64,000 nucleotides of DNA, from contig NC_066579.1 in NCBI RefSeq assembly GCF_024323335.1, positions 352,477,400-352,541,399 of the forward strand. The letters run 5' to 3'. A program made the position numbers and the translations under genes. The stretch comes from Lathyrus oleraceus. Taxonomy: Eukaryota > Streptophyta > Magnoliopsida > Fabales > Fabaceae. Below, piece after piece: positions 44,101-53,656 of the stretch; the stretch's first letter is position 1; every line of letters starts with the position of its first letter. The notes beneath the pieces are model-generated. The model was not told the DNA's origin. It did no database searches and worked only from the letters and a program-made list of their open reading frames with translations.

Positions 44101-44475
44101 CTCAGGCCAATTTTCCGGTGTTCAGACCGAAGTGGCATCTAGGCCAATTTCCGATTTTCGGATCAACATCAAATCTCTCATACACCGATGCTCAGTATTC
44201 AGACTGACGAGCGGCGCTCAGGCCGTGGTTATCCCTGTGTTGCCATTTATTTTGGTATCCAGGTCGACGTTTCTGTTTCGGTATTCAGGCCGATGTCTTC
44301 TTTCCGTTCCAGACAGATTTTTTCTTTCAAGACTGTTCCTTCGCCGATTCTAACAGGCGCTGTTTTTATTTCCCCAGCAGGGTGCAAATTTCTACGGTTC
44401 TTTTGTATTCAATCCCTGTTTACCCTGAAAGTCTGACAGCCGATGCTCTCATCCATTCGGGTTCCCAGCTGATTG

Positions 44476-44487
44476 AATAGGGGCAGC
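44476..44487 (+). promoter_or_regulatory. Ogre B polypurine tract
   Basis: AATAGGGGCAGC directly before the 3' LTR. Element C has AATAGGGGCATC at the same place (53645-53656), so the tract is conserved between families. Confidence 0.82.
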
Positions 44488-47400
44488 TGTAGCACCTCAA
44501 ATTTGCACCTATCATTGTACATACATTTTCATATTAGGTCATAGCATATCATGGTCCATTGCATAGCATTGCATTGTCCCTGTTGCCTCAAGTGCAAGCA
44601 AGTCAAGGAATTAGGTCAAACTGATCAGGAGATTAGTCCACCAATCAAGCAAGGTTGTTTCTCAAGGAGCCAAGGCCCTAGGGTTTGTCCAACAAGTTCA
44701 CATGACTTGGGGGTCCATTTGAAGTGTTTAAGTCAAGGATTGGATGTTCAGAAGCCATCAGTTCATGCACAGTCAGTCAGAAACCCTAGAAAGTCAAAGT
44801 TGGTCAACTGTGGGTGATTTTATGGTTTTGATGGATGGATTTGGTTTGAGAGAGCTTATTCATGTCCCAATAGGCCTCATGTATCATGGCAATCAACATC
44901 ATTGAAGAATTTGAAGCCAATCAGAAAATTTCCAAAAATAGAAACTGGACCTGTAATTTTAACTGCCAAAAATGGAAACTTCTTGATCTTAAACCTACAT
45001 CATGATACAAGCTTCAGATGAATTTTTACCCAACATGAAAGTTGAAGATCTTGTTCTCCCATTTTCAAAAAGTCCAAGAACTCTCAATTCCCATGCATGG
45101 TTGTCAAGATATGATCAAATCATTTTCACAAAATCTTGAACTTCAAAAGACCATATCTCTCAAACCATTTGGCCAATTTTGGTGGGGTTTTTTCCTACAA
45201 ACCACATTTCATCTCCTCTTTCCAAAAATATAAATTTCATGCACCAAAACCTTACCATGCAAAATGGCATTTTTGGACCTAACCTAATTAATTTCAAGTG
45301 TGGACCAAAAGTTGACTTTTTGATTTAAGTATTTTCACTCACTTTGACCATTTGGGAATTGTTTGGAAGGTCATTTGAGACTTGTTTGAGGCCCAAACTC
45401 GGGCAGACTTACACACTCCATATGCCTTTGGTGCAAAGTTAGCAAATTGGCAATTTCACTTCATTTGTGATAATCATGTTTAAGACTTCCATTACCAATG
45501 TTAAACAGATGATATAAAGGATATTTTCTGTCATTTGGGCAACCCTAGCAGCTGCCAAAACGACAGAATTGTTCACTCTCTCTCAATTTCACTTTTGGCC
45601 ATTTTCCAAAATTCTTCAAAACCCTCAAAGAGCACGACCTAGCTGGGGTTTCTTCAATCATCTAAGCATCATTGTGGACATATTTTCATTGCCATTTCAC
45701 AACTGGAAGGAGGTTTACTCGACTGTTATTCCAACCAACCATTCATGGCAGAATTCGATTCAATCTCTTACAAGGGATGCTGAGCCACGATTGCTTCACC
45801 TTTCAACTTGTGGAAGCATAAAGAGCAACTGTTTCGAGCATTGGCAAGCAAATAGCATCTGAATCTTCATCTGCTCTTCAACAGTGGTCAGTTTTCGATT
45901 CATTTGTTTTTCCAATCCATGCTATGCTTAGTGTAGGTCTTAGTATGCTGAGTCTAATGCACTTTATATCATGTAAAATGGTTAAGATATGCATGAGAAA
46001 TCTGGAAATAAAGATTGTTGTTCATTTGAATTTTTGCTCGATTCTCTTTCATTAGTTGGTTTCCATGAAAATGAAGCTTGGATTTGTCATGTGTGTGCTC
46101 TAATGGTTCTATTGATATGCTCATTATCCATTTCTGGAAATTTTTGTTCATGAGCAAAACTTTGATGTTGATTTTCTTCTGTTCGATTCATGAACTATGC
46201 TGTGTTATATTGAAAATCGATGCTGGATCCTTGTTTGCCTTGCCATGCTGAATGTTTCTGTGTATTCATTTTGGTAATCCTGGGAAATTTCATGAAGCGC
46301 GATTTTTTTGGAGAAGATGAACACATGGTTACTGTAGCAAACCCTAATATTTTTCCAGAAAGTTGGAATTTCACGTGTATTTGCTTGCTGTTACTGTTCT
46401 ATTGGAATTGGACCAATCAGAACATTTTGTTCCGCCCTCCCTGTGCGCACCGTTTCAATTAGTGAGTGTGGTATTTACCACCGTGCCACTGGTCAACCGT
46501 TGACTTATCCAAACCATGTTTATTTTGTTTACTTATTCCAAATTCATTCTTCAACTTGCAAAATTCATAACATTTTCATTTCAACTCCAAATTTCATGAA
46601 GTTTTTTTCATCATATTCACATGAATGTCTATTATTTTATCATGATTTTTGCTGAATTTTTGGTTGGCTGGATTTTAAATGGTATTAGGTTTCTTGACAT
46701 GTATGCACATTTTACACCTTTTGCCATTTCTTTTGTGAAATTGTGAGGATGTATCCAATGATTCTGAAAATTTTTGTGGTTATTCTACACTCATTCATGC
46801 TTATTTTGGTGTAAATATCATGATTTTATCATATGTGGTTTGTGTGTTATGAATTTTTGAAGTAGGGTGTGACAACTTGTGTCACACCATGGATGTTCAA
46901 ATTCATGAATTTTGTTGACATGCTTCCTGGCCTCCAATTGACCCTAAATTTTGCATGAACCATCTCTCATATGTCTTGTTTGTGTGTGAATTTTCTTGGA
47001 TTTAATTATGCCATTTCCTATTTATTTGAGATTTTTCTTCCCTGCCTAGTCAATTGTTGACTTTGTGTGACACATCTTGCCATTTCATTTGGGAAATTCT
47101 CATACCTTATTGGATGATCAAGAAATTTTACATGTGCATACTAGACATCTTAAAATTTGTATTGGTGTTGATCCCATTCATTTCTCATCTGTTTTCATTT
47201 AGTTATGATTTTTTGAAGTTGATACATGTTGGTTTGACTTCTTTGTGCTTGCTTGAATTGGTTTTGACTTTCTGATTTTAATTGACCATCTTCCCATGAT
47301 CCAATTGAGCTGAAATTTCATATGCATGTCATGTTATGGATTTTGATTGAGCATGAATTATTTGGTGATTTTTGGAATTGATTATGTTTGGTTTTGAGCT

Positions 47401-49981
47401 AAGTCTTGCTGTTGACTTCATTGAGCATGTTCAAATTTGCTTTGATTTTATGATTTTCATCGACTGCCTTCCACTTGTCCAAATGTGATGAAATTTTACA
47501 TGCTTACCATGCTAGGTGTTTTGATTGATCATGATTTATTTGGTGATTTTTAAGAATGTTTGAGTTGACTTTTGATGCAAGTCATTCTGTTGACTTCTAT
47601 GTGCACAAATTTGCCATGCTTTGCCTTCTTTTGTCTGTGAATTGATGATGATGCATGATATAAACTTGAGACCAATTGGAATTGCTTCTTGATTGATTAA
47701 ACATGATTTGGATTGCTTGCCCTTTGCTGTTTTGCCTTTTTCATTCTCTTTTGACCCTAGGCTTGTCCTAGTGGTCCAGTTACTTACTGTTGAGCTTATG
47801 TTTTCAGGTGGAACACCAAATGACCAATGAGATCAATTTCTTTCTGATTAAGCTTGATTGAATATTATTGTCTAACATCTTGGTTTTGTAGGTGACTTGG
47901 CTCACATGCCTAAGTCTTGTGCCTTGCACATTCATTTGCTTCTGATTACCTATTAATGTCTGTTTCCTTTGTTTTAACTTGTGAACTGTGTACTGATTTG
48001 TTTGACTATTTCAGGTACCATTAGTTGCTTAAGTTCTTTGAACTTGCTTTGCTTTGCTATTTAGCAACTTGCTTGAGGTATAATTCCTTTTTCTTCATGT
48101 AGTCTGGAAGACCTGGCCTGTTACTTGGTCAGGCAACTGTCTGAAGTCCTCCTTAAGAGGCAATGTTTGTGTATGTTTAATTTGTCCTTGTACAGAGTCA
48201 AAGACCTCCTAAGTGAAGAGGCAGTTGGCAGAACCAAGGGATAAGCAACCTATCCCCTGTTATTCAGTGTGTCTTCTGTTTTGCTCACACCACTGTGTTG
48301 ATGCATTTCAGATAAAAACCCAAGATCTTGTGCAATTGCACAGTTGAGTCAGTATCAAATGTGTAGAAGGGTTCCCACTTTCTGAACCCACACATTCTTG
48401 TCAAATGCTCTCCCTGGCCAGGGATAGAAGCAATGAGGCACACCCCTCATCTCCTTTCATCTGCTTCACCTTGGCTCTCAATGTCAAGGTTAAGAGCACC
48501 ATCACCCATTTCCAGAGGTTTGTTTGTTGAGGTTGATATGACCCCTCGACTAAAACCTAACCCTTGTGTGAGCCCCTTGTGTGTATATAGTGTGTGCTAC
48601 CTGTGCTTGTATGTTTGTTTGACTTGCTTCCTGTGCAAGTTAGGTTTAGTTTAGACTAATCCTTGTTTGCTTTCGCCCTCGTTGCGATCCTTTCTCTCGC
48701 CCTCGTTGCGATCGAGCCTTTTCCTTTCTCTCGCCCTCGTTGCGATCCTTTCTCTCGCCCTCGTTGCGATCGAGCCTTTTCCTTTCTCTCGCCCTCGTTG
48801 CGATCGAGCCTTTTCCTTTCTCTCGCCCTCGTTGCGATCGAGACTTTCCCTTTCTCTTGCCCTAGTTGCAATCGAGACCTTTGTCCCTCCGTAGCCGAAC
48901 TACGGCAACTCTGATTCTCATGTTCAGATGAGATACGTAGGCACGAGATGCGATGTCTTGTCGAGTTTGACTAACAACTAACACTAATTCTTTTCTCTCG
49001 CCCTCGTTGCGATTGAGACCCCCCCTTTCTCTTGCCCTAGTTGCAATCGAGACCCTTCTTCTTCCTGTGCAAGTTGGGTTAGGTGTGGCTTGCTTCCTGT
49101 GCGAGTCATGCTTAGGATAGGTTGGCCCTTGTGCCATTTAGCTAGAAACCTTAACTTAGGGTTGACTTTGCATGACAACATCTAGGCTCGAGTCGTAGTC
49201 TCCCTAGTGTTGTGTCTCCCTCTGTTATCTGGTTAGGCTAGATCCTTTATCCCTGTGTAGGGGAACTACATCGCCCTGATCTTCATACCAGATGAAGTAT
49301 GTAGGCAGGAGATTGAGCTGATCTCTCCGGGCGCCCTTTTTCTTTTTCACCCTTTGTGTCTTAACCACCCTTGTGTGTGTTCTGGTTGGAGTCCGACATA
49401 AGTCCAGCGATTGGCAGTTGGTTTCCTGTGTGTGTTTTCTGGTTCGGATGCCGATATAAGTCCAGTGATTGGCAGTCGGGCTCCACGTTTGCCTGTGTCT
49501 TGTTTGTTCGTGTGCGTGTCAGCCGAGCTACGAATGCTCTGATTCTTCTCTCGTCCGAGAAGATACGTATGCATAGGAGGCGACATCCTAGCGAGCATGT
49601 GTCGTTTCCCCGGTCCGAACTACTTCGACTCTGATGTCTATGCCTGATAGACTAAGTAGGCCCAGGATGCGGTATCCTGCTGAGTCGGTTTCAGTCTGTT
49701 TTCTTGTGTCTCTTTCAGCCAGTGTGTGTGTATGAGCAGCGTTTTAGCAACCATTTATCCTTCCTTTTGTGCGTGGATCCCGTCGAGTACGACGGATGCG
49801 TAGGGGTGCTAATACCTTCCCTTCGTATAACCGACTCCCGAACCCATCCTCTTTGGTCGCGAGACCATGTTCTTTCCTAGGTTTACTTCGAGCGTTTCCT
49901 TTCCCTCTTTTGGGATAAATAACGCACGGTGGCGGCTCTGTTGTTTTTTCTTTTCCCGCCGGTTTTTCGCGTAATGCGACA
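44488..49981 (+). repeat. Ogre B 3' LTR (5,494 bp)
   Basis: It starts TGTAGCACCTC and ends AATGCGACA, followed by the target duplication TGAAC. It is one base shorter than the 5' LTR (T-run near 45,190). It contains second copies of all LTR modules: TATA 45513-45519, minisatellite 48671-48882, structured modules 48888-49682, PBS-like TGGCGGCTCTG 49930-49940. Confidence 0.93.
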
Positions 49982-50199
49982 TGAACAAATAAATGCACAT
50001 TGTGATGCAGATATGAAAAGTGATTATTATCTTGGTTTTTTATGTTACCATTTAAAAAAAGAAAGAGAAAACATAATATTGATAAATGAAATAACTTTTT
50101 ATTAAAGATGATAAATCTTGAAACAAAGCCCACATTGAGTTACTTTCACCTTGGGTATAGTGAAAGGATTTTTTTTGGAAAATAACAAAAACATATTAC

Positions 50200-51670
50200 T
50201 TTGACAAGTGAACAATAGAGGGAACGTCAACAACAGCCAATTCTGGCACATCAATCTGTGTGTCACAAAGTTTGGTGCTTCTTGCTCTTGATCATCTTCT
50301 AGGATTACAACAGCAAATTGATCTTCGGAATGGATGAAGCCAGCATTATGTAAAACTTCTTGAATACACTTCAAAACTCTACAAGTTGAACCATGCGAGA
50401 AGCCTAAACCAACTATGTTCTTATTTTCAACAAGTTCAACAACTTGACCCCATCCAACAGATTGACCACTCTCCACCACTAGTTGGGCATCTTCAAAGAA
50501 TTCATGGATGCCCCATTCTTCTTGACAACATTACCAACAATAGAAAGAGCTTGGAGTAGAGTTCCCACAACTTCGTCAGCATCAATATACGAGAATGAAG
50601 AGAGATGACTAACCAACATGGCTTGCTCACCACCCACAGTCACTAACATTCCATTTCTTACAAATTTCAACTTCTGATGAAGGGTTGACATCATTTCCCC
50701 AACTTCATGAATCATGGACAACCTAGGAGACAACTATAGGCGGGATGGATATCCATCACTTGAAATGTAATCTAAAAAGAGCACATACCTATCTTCCTTG
50801 AGAGATCAACCTCTCCAATCACAATTTTTTTCAAGCCATCAAAGGCTTTCACAATAACCCCATTAAACCTCATCAGAGCACCTTGATAAGAAAGATTGGA
50901 CTGAATCGACTTGGGCATAACATTCAGAGAAGAGCCGATGTCAACCAGCACATTGGACAAAGCATCTTCTTGACAATTCATGGAAACATGCAAAGCCAAA
51001 TTATGATTCCTCCCTTGCTCAGGAAGTTCTTTATCACTAAAGCTAAGGTTGTTACACGCGGTAATGTTGGCCACAATGCCATCAAATTGACCAATTGTCA
51101 TATCATAATCTCCATAGTCTTGCTTCAAAATCTTCTTCAAAGATACGACAAATATTTTGGACGGGGTATGTAATAATTGATCCACCATATTAAATTCTCT
51201 TCTTTTAATCAACTTCATAACTTCATCATGATCATATTTCTGGTTTACACCACTGGACTGGCCAGACTGCACAACAGGAGTTTCCACCTGAGCTTGCTTA
51301 CCCACCGAAGTGTATTTAATTCTTTTAGGGGATACATAAGAAAATACTCGACCACTTCGGGTTACACCACTTACATGAGCAATATTCACTACAAAAGAAA
51401 GGGAAGGAATGGGAACTTCCTTTCCATCTTCAATCATTATAACATTGTACTTGTAAGGAAAAGTTTTTCCAGTTTCATATGGTGTAGGACCCTCTAGATG
51501 AATAACCAAAGGAGAAATGATAGACTTTAGACTATTGTAGGCAATCACAACTGGTTATGGGATATTAAAATGGGGAACTATGGCATTCACACCATGCTCA
51601 ACTTCATCCCTATCTCTTGTAATCTGAATAAGATTTCCATCCATCAATTCTTGTAAGTCTTTCTTTACCA
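50200..51670 (-). pseudogene. Ogre A gag-pro linker and protease
   Basis: The minus-strand frame at 51548-50772 carries PTPYETGKTFPYKYNVIMIE, VTRSGRVFSYVSPKRI, NMVDQLLHTPSKIFVVSL and the protease site LVDIGSSLNVMPKS (DIG at 50934-50942 in place of DTG). Downstream pieces at 50733-50479 and 50479-50200 (GGEQAMLVSHLSSFSYIDAD, GLGFSHGS, AGFIHSEDQ) lead to the exon end SIVHLSK at the intron donor. Frameshifts near 50,760 and 50,240 disable it. Confidence 0.84.
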
Positions 51671-51779
51671 CAGCATACCCTCGAGGGTTTCTCGAACATA
51701 TACATCATGAAACATGATCGTGCTCGTAATAACTCCGCTCGCACAAAGTTGCATGTATCTCGACCATGGATCTTCTAAT

Positions 51780-51990
51780 CAGATTGACATAAAAAACACG
51801 GTACTTTCAAGGACATCTCTAGACCATATTCAGAATTCCTCCACCATGTTTAGGCAACAGATTGGCTTGCACATTAGGATCAGAGTCTTCAAAAGTCAAA
51901 ATACCACTTTGCACTAGTCTTCTCACCCTAGCTTTCAAAGCAAAATAGTTTTCAATGTCATGATCCGGTGCACCTTGAAGGAATGCAAAA
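51780..51990 (-). pseudogene. Ogre A gag, zinc-knuckle end
   Basis: The minus strand reads FLQGAPDHDIENYFALKARV and DPNVQANLLPKHGGGILNMV, which matches FHKGAPDHDIENCF...LLPKHGG of element D gag (6368-6560). A knuckle Cys is replaced by Tyr. Upstream, the sequence changes abruptly at about 51,990 to the opposite-strand 3'UTR of C. Confidence 0.78.
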
Positions 51991-52329
51991 TAGCTTGTCT
52001 TGGACACGATTCTGTTTTCCATACACATATGCATGGCATCATGATGATTATTTGTGCATCCTTCATTTCTTGGTTATTTCCATGCTCTATGGTGTTTTTG
52101 TCCCCACAGAGTGTGTGTGTCCTTTCTCCAATAGGGTGTCGACCTTAACCAGAAAGCATTTATCCTTTCTAATTCCTATAGAGTTTGATCCTGGTGGAAG
52201 GTTTTGTTTCAATTTTCCTTTCCAGTTCATTATCTAGATGGAATTAATCCTAGTTGAGTTCACTTCCTCATTGGATTGAGTCTTCTTTGTCCCTTTCTCT
52301 CCATTTTATTATAGGGTTAAACTTTGGTC

Positions 52330-53215
52330 CCTAGAGCTTATTACCTTTGTTAAGCTATCACTTGGCCGATAGTTGGTAATATTTCCTTTTACCTATGGTT
52401 GGTTACCTTCGTTAAGCTATCACTTGGCTGGTAGTTGGTAATCTTTCATGTTGGACTTATTATCTTTGTTAAGCTATCACTTGGCTAATAGTTAGTAATA
52501 TTTCCTTTTTAGCTTTGGTTGGTTACATTTGATAAGCTAACACATAACTGGTAGTTGGTAATGTTTCATGTTAGACTTATTACCTTTGTTAAGCTATCAC
52601 ATGGATGATAGTTGGTAATATTTCCTTTTTACCTTTGGTTTGTTACCTTTGATAAGCTATCACTTGGTTGGTAGTTGGTAATCTTCCCTGTTAGACTTAT
52701 TACCTTTGTTAAGCTATCACTTGGCTGATAGTTTCTAATATTTCCTTTTTAACTTTGGTGGATTACCTTTGTTAAGCTATCACCTGGCTAGTAGTTGGTA
52801 ATCTTTCCTGCTAGACTTATTACCTTTGTTAAGCTATCGCTTGGTTGATAGTTGGTAATATTTCCTTTTTACCTTTGGTTGGTTACCTTTGTTAAGCTAT
52901 CACTTGGTTGGTAGTTGGTAATCTTTCTTGTTTGTCTTATTACTATTGTTAAGCTATCACTTGGCTGATAGTTGGTAATATTTCGTTTTTACCTTTGGTT
53001 GGTTACCTTTGTTATGCTATAACTTGGGTGGTAGTTTGTAATCTTTCATGTTGTGTTTATTACCTTTGTTAAGCTATCACTTGACTGATAGTTGGTAATA
53101 TTTTCTTTTAACTCTGGTTGGTTACCTTTGTTAAGCTATCATATGACTGGTAGTTGGTAATCTTTCCTTTAGCTTATTACCTTTGTTAAGTTATCACTTG
53201 GCTAATAGTTAGGTA
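52330..53215 (+). repeat. About 60 bp hairpin tandem array in element C 3'UTR
   Basis: About 15 units averaging 60 nt, built on TTAAGCTATCACTTGGCTGATAGTTGGTAA with two alternating forms (CTGATAG or CTGGTAG) and alternating spacers, giving a 120 nt higher-order period. Each unit can fold CTATCA/TGATAG with an outer TTACC/GGTAA stem. Confidence 0.88.
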
Positions 53216-53644
53216 ATATTTCTCCCCCAGTGCAGTTGGGTATCCCCTTTGACTGATCTTTTCCCTGGAGGAGTCTTTCCTTGATAAGTCTTCCCCCGCT
53301 GGGCCTTTGGTTCATTTTCTTTCTAACTTCACATTGGTTTCTTTCCAATACAATAGTTATTCCCGAGTCGAGTCATTTTTCCCGTGGAACTTTTTTTGTC
53401 CTCAGCTGGGTCCCCATTTTGAATATGTTATTCCCCTGCAGGATTTCAGTCTCCTCTGTTCTCCAGCAGTCCTCTGTCTCTTGTGGCACTATATTCCCCA
53501 CAAAGATCCTGGTCTGCATTCAGGTCATATCATTAGCATTTTTGCGGTATCTTTGGGCCAAATTTAGGTTTTCTATATTTAAGTCTCTTCAATCTCTTTG
53601 AGACGTAAATGTCAATCTTCATATCTCCAAAATGAAGTAACTTA

Positions 53645-53656
53645 AATAGGGGCATC
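53645..53656 (+). promoter_or_regulatory. Element C polypurine tract
   Basis: AATAGGGGCATC immediately before the LTR start TGTCATAC. Same position and near-identical sequence as in element B. Confidence 0.8.

Larger units (their letters stand above)
40816..44475 (+). other. Ogre B 3'UTR with hypervariable repeats
   Basis: Non-coding. It contains interspersed CCCCAGCAGAGT-like motifs (41,423-44,383; see findings), hairpin repeats (42407-42690), a 214 bp tandem repeat (42867-43720) and a 56 bp tandem repeat (43769-44100). Ogre and related Tat elements are known to have rapidly changing tandem repeats in this position that can seed genomic satellites. The longest frame here (43391-44353) is a by-product of the 56 bp repeats. 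Confidence 0.8.
32625..49981 (+). mobile_element. Ogre element B: complete, young, non-autonomous (17.4 kb)
   Basis: Two 5.5 kb LTRs (32625-38119, 44488-49981), an intact tRNA-Arg PBS, a polypurine tract, and a perfect target duplication TGAAC (32620-32624, 49982-49986). The LTRs differ at about 20 sites by eye (about 0.4%), so insertion was recent, roughly 0.15 million years at 1.3e-8 per site per year. The 6.4 kb interior keeps a leader, the last part of pro, the intron, the first part of the RT exon, the end of integrase and a repeat-rich 3'UTR. ORF1, gag, most of RT, both RNase H domains and most of integrase are gone. Mobilisation must have used proteins from other Ogres. Confidence 0.94.
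32587..50199 (-). other. Ogre A intron between pro and RT, carrying Ogre B
   Basis: On the minus strand the donor GT is at 50199-50198 (after LSK) and the acceptor AG at 32588-32587 (before LIVKPIENN). Joining them gives SKLIVKPIEN in frame, matching the organisation of B (SELFLKPIEH across 39776-40045). Without the 17.4 kb insertion and one copy of its target duplication the intron is about 251 nt, close to B's 270 nt. Ogre elements are known to have an intron at this place whose partial splicing is thought to balance Gag and Pol. Confidence 0.78.
15126..51990 (-). mobile_element. Ogre element A, internal region split by three nested insertions
   Basis: On the minus strand it runs gag end (51990), protease, intron, RT, first RNase H, second (archaeal-type) RNase H, integrase (stop at 25140), 3'UTR, and then the LTR at 15125. 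Three elements are nested inside: Ogre B (32625-49981) in the intron, a solo LTR (26689-30678) in the second RNase H, and a copia element (15185-23728) in the 3'UTR. Each is bounded by a 5 bp target duplication, and the host frame or repeat resumes on the other side. ORF1, most of gag and the upstream LTR are absent. At about 51990 the sequence switches to the opposite-strand 3'UTR of element C. Confidence 0.85.

Noticed and set aside
43391..44353. A 320-residue open frame on the plus strand, with overlapping 162- and 108-residue frames
   Set aside because: It is made of the 214 bp and 56 bp tandem repeats of the Ogre B 3'UTR. Unit lengths happen to keep frames open. No domain, no sensible composition.
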